The notes under the pieces: generated by a model
Told to the model about the DNA's origin: nothing
What the model saw: the letters and a program-made list of their open reading frames with translations, nothing else
Database searches by the model: none
In this document: positions 40,132-53,842 of the stretch, one piece after another
Layout: every line of letters starts with the position of its first letter
Position numbering within the stretch: the first letter of the stretch is position 1
Made by a program: the position numbers and the translations under genes
From: Pandoraea horticolens
GTDB taxonomy: Bacteria; Pseudomonadota; Gammaproteobacteria; Burkholderiales; Burkholderiaceae
Direction: 5' to 3'
Length of the DNA: 64,000 nt
Assembly: GCF_902459555.1 (NCBI RefSeq)
Contig: NZ_CABPSM010000019.1
Coordinates: 1-64,000 of the forward strand

Positions 40132-40328
40132 ACCGCCTTCTTGGCAAAGGGCATAGCCACGGCACTGAACAGCGCTCTCACTTACCTAGCCGTTGCTTCA
40201 GGCGCCATATGGGGAGGCATCGCTGTCGATACCGGGATGGGGTTCAGTCTGCTTTGCTTTGCCTAGTCGCTGCGGGAGCAAACATTGTTTCTTGGGCGAT
40301 ATTTCGGGCTGCGAGGATTTCTCATTGA
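40132..40328 (+). pseudogene. C-terminal fragment of an MFS transporter, frameshifted
   Basis: One frame reads TAFLAKGIATALNSALTYLA followed by VASGAIWGGIAVDTGMGF, resembling the last two or three helices of DHA1-type MFS exporters. It hits a stop after LLCFA. The next frame takes over with LVAAGANIVSWAIFRAARIS and ends at 40328, the expected kind of C-terminus. So the gene is 5'-truncated and frameshifted near 40255. It is not similar to the end of the MFS protein at the left of the window. Confidence 0.55.
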
Positions 40329-40330
40329 CG

Positions 40331-40410
40331 ATGATGGATCTTCGTCATCTTCGATGCTTTATGGCCGTGGCCGAGGAATTGCATTTCGCTCGCGCAGCGA
40401 CTGCATGGCA
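40331..40410 (+). pseudogene. N-terminal fragment of a LysR-family regulator
   Basis: Starts two bases after the MFS remnant. MDLRHLRCFMAVAEELHFAR is a textbook LysR N-terminus. The frame then loses similarity (AATAWQKPL instead of AAERLHIEQ), consistent with a small deletion and frameshift. No effector domain follows. MFS then LysR on one strand repeats the arrangement at the left end of the window. Confidence 0.65.
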
Positions 40411-40820
40411 AAAGCCTCTGCACGCAGACGGAACGATTCCGTTGTCCGTCGCCACGTCTCTGCTTCTGGAGAAAGAGGTTCCGTGCTGGAGATGGACACA
40501 GGTCGCCGAAACTTGGGAAACGTTTCGCCCGTACTTGTCAGGTCGCCCCCACGGTAGCCAGTCATCGCTGTTTGTCGGCCAAGAGACAGGGCAAGTGGTA
40601 CGCCGGGGCACCGCTGGCCCTACCGGCGGCCAGGCTGCTATACCCCCCCCTAGCCACGGATACTGAAACTAGCCAGAAGCTCAGGCGAAGCACCTAAGAC
40701 CACGGAAGATATCGCTTCGCGCTGTTCCTGTCGCTTTCATTCTGAGCTTCACAATAGCCACTTTTCATTGCCATTGATGCCGACGCATTGACGAACAACG
40801 CCGGCCAACCGCATCAAACC
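40411..40820. other. Non-coding, decayed DNA before def
   Basis: An open frame continues to 40666 but its product is not recognised and has no family signature. The rest carries stops in all frames. Poly-C runs (40644-40651) are present. I take this as decayed accessory DNA. Confidence 0.4.
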
Positions 40821-41354
40821 TCAGTCGTCGCTATTCGGATCGAGTCCGGGGAAGAGAATCTCGGTGAAGCCAAACTTGCTGAAGTCGGTAATCCGCATCG
40901 GATAGAGCTTTCCGATCAAATGGTCGCATTCGTGCTGCACCACCCGGGCGTGGAAGCCTTCGGCTACTCGGTCGATAGGGTTACCGGTCTGGTCGACCCC
41001 TTCATAGCGCAGCATCGAGTAGCGATTGACCACACCACGCAGCCCCGGCACCGACAGACAGCCTTCCCACCCCTCTTCCATGTCCTGCGTCAGCGGCGTG
41101 ATGACGGGATTGATGAGTACGGTTTTGGGCACCTCCGGCGCATCCGGATAGCGCTCGTTGTGCTCGAAGCCGAAAATCACCACCTGCAGGTCGACGCCGA
41201 TTTGCGGGGCCGCGAGACCGGCGCCGTTCGCATGCTTCATGGTGTCGAACATATCTTCGACAAGTTCGTCCAACTCCGGCGTATTGAAATGCTCCACAGC
41301 TTTGGCGATACGCAGCAGGCGCGGATCACCCATCTTCAGTATGTCGCGAATCAT
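40821..41354 (-). CDS. def: Peptide deformylase
   Basis: Removes the formyl group from N-terminal formyl-Met. The 177-residue metalloenzyme has motif [12 protein letters not shown], motif [10 protein letters not shown] (Cys99 metal ligand) and motif [12 protein letters not shown] (His141, Glu142, His145). The start [14 protein letters not shown] is the family norm. It lies 16 bp after ligA, an unusual partner; in many genomes def pairs with fmt, which is not in this window. It may be one of several def copies. Confidence 0.95.
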   Translation of the reverse strand: MIRDILKMGDPRLLRIAKAVEHFNTPELDELVEDMFDTMKHANGAGLAAPQIGVDLQVVIFGFEHNERYPDAPEVPKTVLINPVITPLTQDMEEGWEGCLSVPGLRGVVNRYSMLRYEGVDQTGNPIDRVAEGFHARVVQHECDHLIGKLYPMRITDFSKFGFTEILFPGLDPNSDD

Positions 41355-41370
41355 CGGTTGGGTCCTCACA

Positions 41371-43497
<2,127 letters not shown>

Positions 43498-43637
43498 TTA
43501 TGCCTTCGACGTACGCACCTGCGCGTCGCCGATAGCAGCAATCAATCGGAATGAAAACGCCGCTCCCCCGACGGTGAACGGCGTGCATCGAACGCGGTGC
43601 CTGACAGATTGTCGTCTGCCGTGCACCGCACTCGTCG

Positions 43638-45164
43638 TTACTGACTGAACAGGCGGCGCGTCACCGGTGAGCCTGCCGGCAGACCGCGCGCCTCGAGGCG
43701 CTCGTAGAGCTTGAGCAATTGCTTGTCGACGTTTTGCAGTGCAGCATCCGAAAGCGGCCGACGCTGATCGTCCACCACGCGTCCACCGATACGCTGCCCG
43801 ATCGAACGGGCGTAATCGCACATCAGGCGGAACGGTAGCAGGTCTTCGTCGGCCACCGGCACATCGAGCAGCATCGTAATCAAATCACCGCCCTTGTATG
43901 TCAAATCGTCGCGCAGGAAGTTCGTGTCGCCGAATTGCAGCATGAACACCGGATTCTGGCGAGCATCGAGTTTGACGAAACGCATGCCGTCGCGCGAGAG
44001 CAGCAGACCATCCTGCGTCGCCACCGCCTGAACGTAGTTCGCCGACCAGGGGGCACCGTCCGAGAGCACGTTGACCGACAGTTGCGCGTCGCATTGCGCG
44101 GCGAAATTGTCCAGTTCACGGCCACGGGCCACCGTCTCCATCATGTCGGGCAGTTCCGGCAAGGCGTCAACCGCGTCGGCGAGGGTCTGAACGAGGTTCG
44201 AGAACTCCGAGAACTCGACTTCGTTCAACGCACCCGCGCGGTTGGCCAACTGCACGGCCATGCGCAACTGATGGTAGCGTCCGCCGGTGCGAATCAACGC
44301 CCACGGCGAATGCTCGTCGGCACGCCCTTCGACGTTGACCGGCTTGCTGCCAGCACGTCGCATGCGCACGGTCAACGGCATCAGGCGCTCCGCAGCCACC
44401 ATGTTTGCCAAAGGCAGTTCGACGATGCAGTCGATGCGCTCGTCGATAACCGGCGGCGGGCCGCTCGGCACTGCGGGACGAGCGGCCGCGATGGGTGCCG
44501 GCGGCGCCACCGGAGCAACGGAAGCAGCCGAAGCAGCCGGCTCCGCCACCGGCGCCGCAGCGCCTTCTGCGTGTGCAAGGGTTTCGGCATCGGGCGCCGC
44601 GGCAGCCGCAGCCACCGCGCCAGCCGCGGCGGCATCCACGGTGTCGTCGGCCGCGAGTTCGGCGTCGACGCGCGCCACCGTGCTCACAGCGGCGGCTTGT
44701 TCCGCGTCGTGCGCTTGCTCGTCGGGATGACCCGGCAGGTGGGCGTCGGTCACCAATGGGGTTTCGCCCGTACTCGCGCCCGCTCCATCGGTTTGCGCCG
44801 CGAGAGCGGCCGCCTCCTGTGCGGCGCGCTTGCGTGCGGCAGGCGGCGCATCCCAGGCGTCTTCGTTAATGGTAAAGGCATCCTGCACCGACGTACCGGA
44901 CGCCGCAGCCGGGCCGCCCAGGGTCGGCTCACGGCGCTCGCCCGAATGCGCAGGCACGCGCGGGGGCGAAAGCGTCGGTTCGATGAACGGGCGATCGTCG
45001 TCGGCGTCGGGCGTCCCTGCAGTCGCGTCGATACCGGCACCATCGACCGGCATGCGACGCGGGATGCGTGCGCGTGCTTTGCTGCCCTGCCAGGCGTTAT
45101 ATGCCACGACCCCCAGCAGTACCACTACCCCTGCGGCAATCAAACTCAGCTGCAGTTCATTCAT
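43638..45164 (-). CDS. zipA: Cell division protein ZipA
   Basis: Anchors FtsZ to the inner membrane at the division site. In this 508-residue protein the N-terminal helix LSLIAAGVVVLLGVVAYNAW is followed by a ~200-residue linker very rich in Ala, Pro, Glu and Asp. The C-terminal FtsZ-binding domain (~residues 240-495) contains IDCIVELPLANMVAAERLMP and the GGDLITMLLDVPVADEDLLP stretch. It is longer than E. coli ZipA (328) because of the linker. Position between smc and ligA supports the call. Confidence 0.88.
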   Translation of the reverse strand: MNELQLSLIAAGVVVLLGVVAYNAWQGSKARARIPRRMPVDGAGIDATAGTPDADDDRPFIEPTLSPPRVPAHSGERREPTLGGPAAASGTSVQDAFTINEDAWDAPPAARKRAAQEAAALAAQTDGAGASTGETPLVTDAHLPGHPDEQAHDAEQAAAVSTVARVDAELAADDTVDAAAAGAVAAAAAAPDAETLAHAEGAAAPVAEPAASAASVAPVAPPAPIAAARPAVPSGPPPVIDERIDCIVELPLANMVAAERLMPLTVRMRRAGSKPVNVEGRADEHSPWALIRTGGRYHQLRMAVQLANRAGALNEVEFSEFSNLVQTLADAVDALPELPDMMETVARGRELDNFAAQCDAQLSVNVLSDGAPWSANYVQAVATQDGLLLSRDGMRFVKLDARQNPVFMLQFGDTNFLRDDLTYKGGDLITMLLDVPVADEDLLPFRLMCDYARSIGQRIGGRVVDDQRRPLSDAALQNVDKQLLKLYERLEARGLPAGSPVTRRLFSQ

Positions 45165-45203
45165 GCGCGGCGTTCCTCTCTCTTCTCCATCTTAGGCGCG
45201 GGG

Positions 45204-48200
45204 TCAGGCGATCTCGGCCAGATTGATCGCAGACTCCATGTCCACCGCCACGATCCGCGACACCCCTTGTTCCTGCATGGTGACGCCGATGAGCTGATTG
45301 GCCATTTCCATCGCGATTTTGTTGTGCGAAATAAATACGAATTGGGTACGGTCCGACATGCGCGCCACCATCTTGGCGTAGCGCTCGGTGTTGGCATCAT
45401 CAAGCGGTGCGTCCACCTCATCGAGCAAGCAGAACGGCGCCGGGTTGAGCTGGAACATCCCGAACACCAGCGCAATCGCCGTGAGCGCCTTCTCACCACC
45501 AGACAACAAATGAATCGTAGAGTTCTTCTTGCCCGGCGGTTGCGCCATCACCTGAACGCCCGCGTCGAGAATTTCGTCGCCGGTCATGATGAGCTTGGCC
45601 TGTCCACCGCCGAACAGCATCGGGAAGAGTTCGCCGAAATGTTTGTTCACTTCGTCGAACGTGCCTTGCAGCAGCACCCGCGTCTCTTCGTCGATCTTGC
45701 GAATGGCGCCCTCGAGCGTTTCGATGGCGTCGTTCAGGTCGGCCGACTGTGCGTCGAGGAAAACCTTGCGGTCGCGCGCCGTTTCCAGCTCTTCGAGCGC
45801 GGCCATATTGACCGGACCCAACGCATTGATCGCATTGTTGATGCGGGTGACTTCACCTTGCAGATACGACGGCTTCAGATCTGGCGTGAGCTTGGCGGAG
45901 AGCGCCTCCTCATCGACTTCGGCCGTCGTCAATTGCTCGACGAACTGCTCACGGTTCAGGCGTGCCGCCTGTTCCTTCAACTGCAATTCCGTAATGCGGT
46001 CGCGCAGCGGTTGCAGCCCGCGCTCCGCGGCAAGACGTTCTTCGTCGCTCTGACGCAGCTTTTGCGTCAGCGCATCGAGTTCGATACGGGCAGCCCCGAG
46101 AATCTCTTCCTTCTCGGCGCGTAATTCGAGTGCGTCCTGCAAGCCATTCTCGACTGTCTGCTCCGTGATCTGTGCGAGTTCGGCCTGCGCCTGCTCGATC
46201 GACACCACCAGACGTTCGGCCTGCTCAAGCGCCGTCTGAATATTACGGCGGTGCTCGTCGATCTTGCTCGAGATCCCTTTCTGACCGTAAGACGCCTCCT
46301 GCGCCAGGCGCTCCAGCTCGCGCGCACGGTTGCGTGCGTCGGAGAGCTGACTGTCGAGCGATTCGAATTCGAGTTGACCGTCTTCGAATGCCGCCTGCAA
46401 TTCGGCCAAACGCGAATCGCTTTGCTCGAAATTCGCTTCCGACTCGGCGCGCAGCGCGACCTGCTCTTCGATCTGTGCGGCAATCTCGCTCAGTTCTTCG
46501 TCGATCTGCGTGCTGCGGGCGTTATAGCGCTCGTAGGCTTGCGTGAGCTTGAGCACATCCATTTGCAGCGCGTGTACGCGCTGCGTGGCACGCTCTGCAC
46601 GTCCGCGCACCTCGGTCAGGGACTGCGCCGCCTGACTATAGGCCGCCTCCGCGCGCACAGCGCTCGACTTAGCGTCGTCGGCGAGCAGAGCTTGGGCACG
46701 CAGTTGCTTGCCCAGATTCTCGATTTCCTGCTGACGGGCCAGCAAACCGGCCTGTTCGGAGTCTGCGGCGTAAAGCTGCACGCCAACGCGCGTAACCTGG
46801 TGGCCCGCCTTGACGACAATCGATGCCCCTTCGGGCAGTTGCGCCCGGGCGACCATGGCTTGCGTCAGATCGTCGGCCACGAAAACGTGACCGAGCCATT
46901 CCTGCAATACGGCGCGCAGGCCTGGATCGTCGATACGGAGCAACGCGAGCAACGGGCGCAACGCGGTCGGGGCTTCGAGCGGACGGGCCGCTGGCGGCGG
47001 CGAATAGAACGCCAGTTTGGCCGGCGGCGCATCGCTCGCGAAGGCCTTCACCCAGTCCAGATTGCTGATTTCCAGCGCGGCAAGACGCTCACGCAGCACC
47101 GATTCGAGCGCGTTTTCCCAGCCCGGCTCGATATGCAGCTTCTTCCAGAGACGCGGCAGTTGCGCCAGCTCGTGTTTGTCGAGCCAAGGCTGAACCTTGC
47201 CCTCCGTCTGCACGCTTTCCTGCAACTGCTTGAGCGCCGTCAGACGCGCCTCGAGTTGCGCGATGGTCGCGGCTTCCGACTGCACGCGAGCCTGCGCTTC
47301 GGCACGCTCGGCTTCCAATCGAGGCAGCCGTTCCTGTGCATCGGCGAGTTCGGCCTGTGCGTCCTCGAGCATCGCCTGATGTTCGGCGAGGTCGGCGCGT
47401 TGCATTTCCAGTTCGGCTTCATCGGGCTTGTCGAGCCCGCGCGCCTCACCTTGCAAACGCTCCTGACGCTGCTGCAACTGCTGCAAGGCCTGATCGGCGT
47501 TGCGCTGGTGCGCTGCTTCGAGCTTCAAACTCTGCTCGACCTGGGCGATCTCGCTGCGTTGCTCGTTGAGCAAATTCTGCGCATCGCGCCAACCGGTTTC
47601 GAGCGCAGGCAGCGCGTCGTTCTGATCGGCTGCCTGATCTTGCGCGGTGGCCGCGCGCTCTTCGGCGATGACGAGTTCTTCTTCGGCGAGCGCGAGTTCT
47701 TCTTCCGATTGCGCGGAACGGGCCTGCCACTGCTCGCGCTGGGAGGTGAGCGCGGCCAATTGGGCCTGCACGCGATTGCGCGACTCGACAACGTAGCGAA
47801 TCTCGGCTTCCAGACGGCTGACTTCCGAATTCGCCTCGTACATGGCGCTTTGCGCGGCCTGTACGGCGTCGGTGGCCGTGTAGTGAGCGGCGCGCAGCGT
47901 TTCAAGATCGGCTTCCGAACCGCGCAGACGCGCCATCTGGGCTTCGAGATCGACCTGAGCCGATTCGATGGCGCGTTGCTGACGCTCTTGTTCATTCTGG
48001 GCTTCGTTCTTGCGCAGCAGCCACAACAACTGCTGCTTCTCTTCGCCGTCGCGCTGCAAGTCCTTGAATCGGTTGGCGACAACGGCCTGCGATTCGAGCT
48101 TCTCGAGATTGGTGCCGAGTTCGCGCAGAATGTCTTCAACGCGCGTGAGGTTTTCACGCGTGTCCTGCAGGCGATTCTCGGTCTCGCGACGGCGTTCCTT

Positions 48201-48719
48201 GTACTTGGACACCCCCGCGGCTTCTTCGAGGAACACGCGCAACTCTTCCGGCTTGGCCTCGATGATGCGCGAGATCATCCCCTGCCCGATGATGGCGTAG
48301 GCACGCGGCCCGAGGCCGGTACCAAGGAAGATGTCCTGAATGTCGCGGCGACGGGCCGGCAGGTTGTTGATGTAGTAGCTGGAGGTGCCGTCGCGCGTGA
48401 GCACGCGCTTGACGGCGATTTCGGCGTACTGGCTCCACTGCCCGGCGGCGCGCCCGGCGCTGTTGTCGAACACGAGTTCGACGCTCGCGCGGCTCGCCTG
48501 TTTGCGGGCGGTCGATCCGTTGAAAATCACGTCCTGCATCGATTCGCCGCGCAGCTCCGAGGCGCGCGACTCGCCGAGCACCCAACGCACGGCATCGATG
48601 ATGTTGGATTTGCCGCACCCGTTCGGGCCGACAATCCCGACCAATTGGCCAGGTACCGCGAAGTTCGTCGGATCGACGAATGACTTGAAGCCAGCGAGTT
48701 TGATGGAGGTCAGACGCAC
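45204..48719 (-). CDS. smc: Chromosome segregation protein SMC
   Basis: ATPase of the condensin complex. In the 1171-residue protein the N-terminal Walker A is GPNGCGKSNIIDAVRWVLGE (Lys37). Long coiled coils flank a hinge at about residues 510-640, and the C-terminal signature is LLSGGEKALTAIALVFGMFQ with Walker B CLLDEVDAPLDDANTERY. Length is normal. scpA and scpB are not in the window. It forms the smc-zipA-ligA-def minus-strand cluster. Confidence 0.97.
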   Translation of the reverse strand: MRLTSIKLAGFKSFVDPTNFAVPGQLVGIVGPNGCGKSNIIDAVRWVLGESRASELRGESMQDVIFNGSTARKQASRASVELVFDNSAGRAAGQWSQYAEIAVKRVLTRDGTSSYYINNLPARRRDIQDIFLGTGLGPRAYAIIGQGMISRIIEAKPEELRVFLEEAAGVSKYKERRRETENRLQDTRENLTRVEDILRELGTNLEKLESQAVVANRFKDLQRDGEEKQQLLWLLRKNEAQNEQERQQRAIESAQVDLEAQMARLRGSEADLETLRAAHYTATDAVQAAQSAMYEANSEVSRLEAEIRYVVESRNRVQAQLAALTSQREQWQARSAQSEEELALAEEELVIAEERAATAQDQAADQNDALPALETGWRDAQNLLNEQRSEIAQVEQSLKLEAAHQRNADQALQQLQQRQERLQGEARGLDKPDEAELEMQRADLAEHQAMLEDAQAELADAQERLPRLEAERAEAQARVQSEAATIAQLEARLTALKQLQESVQTEGKVQPWLDKHELAQLPRLWKKLHIEPGWENALESVLRERLAALEISNLDWVKAFASDAPPAKLAFYSPPPAARPLEAPTALRPLLALLRIDDPGLRAVLQEWLGHVFVADDLTQAMVARAQLPEGASIVVKAGHQVTRVGVQLYAADSEQAGLLARQQEIENLGKQLRAQALLADDAKSSAVRAEAAYSQAAQSLTEVRGRAERATQRVHALQMDVLKLTQAYERYNARSTQIDEELSEIAAQIEEQVALRAESEANFEQSDSRLAELQAAFEDGQLEFESLDSQLSDARNRARELERLAQEASYGQKGISSKIDEHRRNIQTALEQAERLVVSIEQAQAELAQITEQTVENGLQDALELRAEKEEILGAARIELDALTQKLRQSDEERLAAERGLQPLRDRITELQLKEQAARLNREQFVEQLTTAEVDEEALSAKLTPDLKPSYLQGEVTRINNAINALGPVNMAALEELETARDRKVFLDAQSADLNDAIETLEGAIRKIDEETRVLLQGTFDEVNKHFGELFPMLFGGGQAKLIMTGDEILDAGVQVMAQPPGKKNSTIHLLSGGEKALTAIALVFGMFQLNPAPFCLLDEVDAPLDDANTERYAKMVARMSDRTQFVFISHNKIAMEMANQLIGVTMQEQGVSRIVAVDMESAINLAEIA

Positions 48720-48841
48720 GGCAGGTTCGCTTTATCGGTCATTGAATGATGGGAAAGACGCAGACGCGCTAGCTGGTCCTGTCGGGCCTTGCGCACGCTG
48801 GTGCGCGCAGGCCGCTTACATCGATATAACATCGGTACGCA

Positions 48842-49828
48842 TCATACCATCGCATCCCCTACCGTCGCGGATTTACAACGACGCGAATCCGGCAAAATGC
48901 CTGACAGGACACCGGCCGCCACAATGCACAGCCCGCCGGCGATTTCACGCACGCCCAGCCCTTCGCTGGCGAGCCACCAGGACGAAATGGCCGCCACGAC
49001 AATTTCGAAGAGCATGATGAGCGCCGCCTGATTGGCCGGCACACGCGCCAGGCCGAACTGCACGACGACGTTGGTTGCCGCAATGGCGCAACCCAGCGCC
49101 AGCACAACCGCTACGGTCGCGGCGCTCGACGTGAGGGCCGCGACCGTAGCACGGCCAGCTTCGGCGCCACCGTCGAACGGCAGCACCAGCAACCCGCCGA
49201 CCGCACAGCCGAGATAAAGCGTCCAACTGCGCATTTCTGCGCGCACCCCCGGCAACGACTGACTGACGCGCCGCAGCAGCACGTTATTGAGGGCGAAAGC
49301 CGCACCGGCAATGGCTCCGGCCCATTCGCCGGGGTTATTCGGCACGGGCCAGCCCAACTCGGGCGACCAGAGCATCAGCCCCGCCCCGCCCAACGCCAGC
49401 GCGATCAGGCCCGCACCACGCAAGCCGACGCGCTCGCCGAGCAGCCAGTGAGCGAAAAGCGCCGTCCATACAGGGGTCAGATAGAAAAGCAGCAGCACAC
49501 GCATGACATGGCCGTGCGTCGTCCCCCAGACAAACGCCACGTTGGTCGTGCCGCCCGCGAACGCCACACCGGCCAGCAGCCACGACCAGCGCAGCGTACC
49601 AAGTGAGCGACGATAAACCAGCGTGAGCAGCAGCAACGCCACGCTCGCGGTGCATATCTGCGCAGGCACCGCCGCCACGCCCCACTGGCCAAGCATGCGG
49701 TAGGGAAACCAGGCCAGTCCCCACACGGAGGAACCGATGAGAATGCTCAAGGCGGGTGCCGCCCGGGTGCGCAGCGAAGCGCCGGCGTTCGATGCCGGGC
49801 CGTGCGCGCCGTTGCCGGCTATGGTCAT
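48842..49828 (-). CDS. EamA/DMT-superfamily transporter
   Basis: The 328-residue polytopic membrane protein has about ten helices and two EamA repeats (ALSILIGSSVWGLAWFPYRM; LGEWAGAIAGAAFALNNVLL-like second repeat near residue 185). The C-terminal repeat ends in GLGVREIAGGLCIVAAGVLS. It is probably a small-molecule exporter of unknown substrate. It is 122 bp upstream of smc on the same strand and divergent from dapC; it is not related closely to the other EamA protein in the window by eye. Confidence 0.8.
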   Translation of the reverse strand: MTIAGNGAHGPASNAGASLRTRAAPALSILIGSSVWGLAWFPYRMLGQWGVAAVPAQICTASVALLLLTLVYRRSLGTLRWSWLLAGVAFAGGTTNVAFVWGTTHGHVMRVLLLFYLTPVWTALFAHWLLGERVGLRGAGLIALALGGAGLMLWSPELGWPVPNNPGEWAGAIAGAAFALNNVLLRRVSQSLPGVRAEMRSWTLYLGCAVGGLLVLPFDGGAEAGRATVAALTSSAATVAVVLALGCAIAATNVVVQFGLARVPANQAALIMLFEIVVAAISSWWLASEGLGVREIAGGLCIVAAGVLSGILPDSRRCKSATVGDAMV

Positions 49829-50174
49829 ACTGTTGACTCCTGAAAAACCTGAGATACTCCGCAGACTTGCCTCATTGGCGCCTCGGAATGTGCTGAATTA
49901 CGCGGCGGTCGCGCTTTGTGGGCGCCGTAACGGTATAATTTTCGCTTTGCCGATCTTGCCATTCTTGAGCGCGTCCGGGAACCCCTTTGCGTGATGTACT
50001 GGATAAGTGCGAACCCATATGTGGCATGCCATCCGCAAGCCCGGCGCCGGAAAACGCATCATGGCGCGCCGGTGTCCGGGAGATCCGGCCCAGCCGTCTC
50101 GCGCGGCCCGAATTGCCTCGAGCGTTGCCCTGAGTGGCATCGCGAACCCTAGCCCTGAGTCTGTTTGAATTCTC
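49829..50174. promoter_or_regulatory. Divergent region EamA gene / dapC, with plus-strand TATAAT
   Basis: A plus-strand TATAAT at 49934-49939 is a likely -10 for dapC. The -35 is unclear (TTTGTG is too close). This would give a leader of about 230 bases. No gene or known riboswitch is recognised; a lysine-type riboswitch is not apparent. Confidence 0.45.
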
Positions 50175-51377
50175 GTGAACCCATTACTCGACAAGCTCCA
50201 GCCCTATCCCTTTGAACGCCTGAAGTCGCTGGTAGCGGATGTGACGCCCGCCAGTGCGTACAAGGCCATCAGCTTCGGCATCGGTGAGCCCAAGCACCCG
50301 ACGCCGCAGTTCATCAAGGAAGCCCTGATCGAAGGGTTGGGCGGCCTCTCGAACTACCCCGCCACGGCGGGCGGCGAGCCCCTGCGCGCGGCGATTGCCC
50401 AGTGGCTGGAGCGCCGCTACGCACTGCCCAACGTGAATCCGGCCACCGAAGTGTTGCCTGTCACGGGCTCGCGCGAGGCGCTCTTCTCGTTCGCACAGGC
50501 GGTGGTCGATGGCAGCAAACCCGGCGCGCGGGTGCTGTGCCCGAACCCGTTCTACCAGATTTACGAAGGAGCAACGCTGCTCGCTGGCGCCACGCCCTAC
50601 TATGTCGACAGCGATCCGGCGCGCAACTTCGCCCCGAATTACGAAGACGTGCCGGCGGATGTCTGGCGCAACGTCCAGCTCGTTTATCTCTGCTCGCCCG
50701 GCAATCCGACCGGCGCCGTGCTGGGCCTCGCCGAGTGGAAGCGTCTGTTCGAACTCTCGGACCAGTACGGCTTTGTGATTGCGTCCGACGAGTGCTATTC
50801 CGAGATCTATTTCGACGAGGAGCGCGCGCCGCTGGGCGGTCTTGCGGCCGCCCACCAACTGGGTCGCGGTTTCGAGCGTCTGGTGGTGTTCTCCAGCCTG
50901 TCGAAGCGTTCGAACGTGCCGGGCATGCGCTCGGGCTTCGTGGCTGGCGACGCCGCCATTCTGAAGAAATTCCTGCTGTACCGCACGTACCATGGCTGCG
51001 CGATGAGCCCGGCCGTGCAGGCAGCGAGTGTCGCGGCGTGGAACGACGAAGCCCACGTGCGCCTGAACCGCAGCAAGTACCTGAAGAAATTCCAGACCGT
51101 CACGCCGATGCTCGCCGAAGTGCTCGACGTGCGCCTGCCGGACGCGGGCTTCTACCTGTGGGCCAAGGTTGATGCGAAAACCGGCCTGTCCGACATGGAA
51201 TTCACGCGCCAATTGCTGGCGCAATACAATGTGGCCGTACTGCCCGGATCGTACCTCGGTCGCGCGGCGCACGGCACCAACCCGGGCGAGCACTATGTGC
51301 GCATCGCCCTCGTGGCCGATGTGGACGAATGCACCGAAGGCGCCCAGCGCATCGTGCAGTTCTGCCAATCCCTTTAA
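50175..51377 (+). CDS. dapC: Succinyldiaminopimelate transaminase
   Basis: PLP enzyme that converts N-succinyl-2-amino-6-ketopimelate to N-succinyl-LL-diaminopimelate. The 400-residue protein has SFGIGEPKHPTPQFIKEALI, LCPNPFYQIYEGATLLAGAT, YLCSPGNPTGAVLGLAEWKR and PLP-lysine motif VFSSLSKRSNVPGMRSGFVA. The start is GTG (MNPLLDKLQPYPFERL). It is 24 bp upstream of dapD, which makes the succinylated precursor, so the role as DapC rather than another class I aminotransferase is well supported by context. Confidence 0.95.
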   Translation: MNPLLDKLQPYPFERLKSLVADVTPASAYKAISFGIGEPKHPTPQFIKEALIEGLGGLSNYPATAGGEPLRAAIAQWLERRYALPNVNPATEVLPVTGSREALFSFAQAVVDGSKPGARVLCPNPFYQIYEGATLLAGATPYYVDSDPARNFAPNYEDVPADVWRNVQLVYLCSPGNPTGAVLGLAEWKRLFELSDQYGFVIASDECYSEIYFDEERAPLGGLAAAHQLGRGFERLVVFSSLSKRSNVPGMRSGFVAGDAAILKKFLLYRTYHGCAMSPAVQAASVAAWNDEAHVRLNRSKYLKKFQTVTPMLAEVLDVRLPDAGFYLWAKVDAKTGLSDMEFTRQLLAQYNVAVLPGSYLGRAAHGTNPGEHYVRIALVADVDECTEGAQRIVQFCQSL

Positions 51378-51401
51378 TCCTTACTGCAACTGATTCTCGC
51401 C

Positions 51402-52229
51402 ATGTCGCAACAACTGCAAACCACCATCGACCAAGCCTGGGAAAACCGTGCCGAGATTTCGGCCAAGTCGGCACCTGCCGACGTGCGTGAGGCAGTCGCC
51501 CACGTCATCGCCGAGCTGGACAAGGGCGCCCTGCGCGTGGCCCAGAAGCAAGACGGCCAGTGGATCGTGAACCAGTGGATCAAGAAGGCCGTGCTGCTGT
51601 CGTTCCGCCTCGAAGACAATGCCGTGATGCCCGCCGGCGGCTTCAGCCAGTTCTACGACAAGGTGCCGAGCAAGTTCGCCAGCTACACCGCTGACGACTT
51701 CGCGCGCGGCGGCTTCCGCGTGGTGCCCCCGGCAGTGGCACGCCGCGGCTCGTTCATCGGCAAGAACGTCGTGCTGATGCCGTCGTACACGAACATCGGC
51801 GCCTACGTTGACGAAGGCACGATGGTCGACACGTGGGCCACCGTCGGTTCATGCGCACAGATCGGCAAGAACGTTCACCTCTCGGGTGGCGTCGGTATCG
51901 GCGGCGTGCTTGAGCCGCTGCAAGCCAATCCGGTCATCATCGAAGACAATTGTTTCATTGGCGCCCGCTCGGAAGTCGTGGAAGGCGTGATCGTCGAAGA
52001 AAACTCGGTGATCTCGATGGGCGTGTATCTGGGTCAGTCGACCAAGATCTACGATCGCGAAACGGGTGAAGTGCATTACGGCCGTGTGCCGGCCGGTTCG
52101 GTCGTCGTGCCGGGCAACCTGCCGTCGAAGGACGGCAAGTACAGCCTGTACTGCGCCGTGATCGTGAAGAAGGTCGACGCGCAAACGCGCGCCAAAACGG
52201 CGATCAACGACCTGCTGCGCGGCGAATAA
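51402..52229 (+). CDS. dapD: Tetrahydrodipicolinate N-succinyltransferase
   Basis: Succinylates tetrahydrodipicolinate in lysine and diaminopimelate synthesis. The 275-residue protein has an N-terminal helical domain and then a hexapeptide-repeat beta-helix. This includes [20 protein letters not shown], the [19 protein letters not shown] stretch, [20 protein letters not shown] and [19 protein letters not shown]. Length is normal. A strong hairpin terminator follows it before the next gene of the cluster. Confidence 0.97.
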   Translation: MSQQLQTTIDQAWENRAEISAKSAPADVREAVAHVIAELDKGALRVAQKQDGQWIVNQWIKKAVLLSFRLEDNAVMPAGGFSQFYDKVPSKFASYTADDFARGGFRVVPPAVARRGSFIGKNVVLMPSYTNIGAYVDEGTMVDTWATVGSCAQIGKNVHLSGGVGIGGVLEPLQANPVIIEDNCFIGARSEVVEGVIVEENSVISMGVYLGQSTKIYDRETGEVHYGRVPAGSVVVPGNLPSKDGKYSLYCAVIVKKVDAQTRAKTAINDLLRGE

Positions 52230-52244
52230 GTCCACGCGGCACCG

Positions 52245-52293
52245 ACGAGGCGCGGTCGCAGTCCTGGCTGCGACGTTGCGCCTCGTTTTTTTG
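52245..52293 (+). terminator. Rho-independent terminator after dapD
   Basis: ACGAGGCGC pairs with GCGCCTCGT around an inner GTCGCAG/CTGCGAC stem, followed by seven T. It separates dapC-dapD from the ArsC-like gene and dapE. Confidence 0.88.
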
Positions 52294-52319
52294 TAATCGC
52301 GACATCAGGAGTTCTGGCG

Positions 52320-53823
<1,504 letters not shown>

Positions 53824-53842
53824 GGCGCGCGAGGTAATCATC

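Noticed and set aside
43935-48683. Long plus-strand frames (729 and 810 codons) antisense to zipA and smc
   Set aside because: They mirror real genes with full motif sets. The products are His/Arg/Leu-rich and lack any family signature.
49829-50174. Lysine riboswitch in the dapC leader
   Set aside because: The leader is long enough, but I could not recognise the conserved lysine-aptamer elements.
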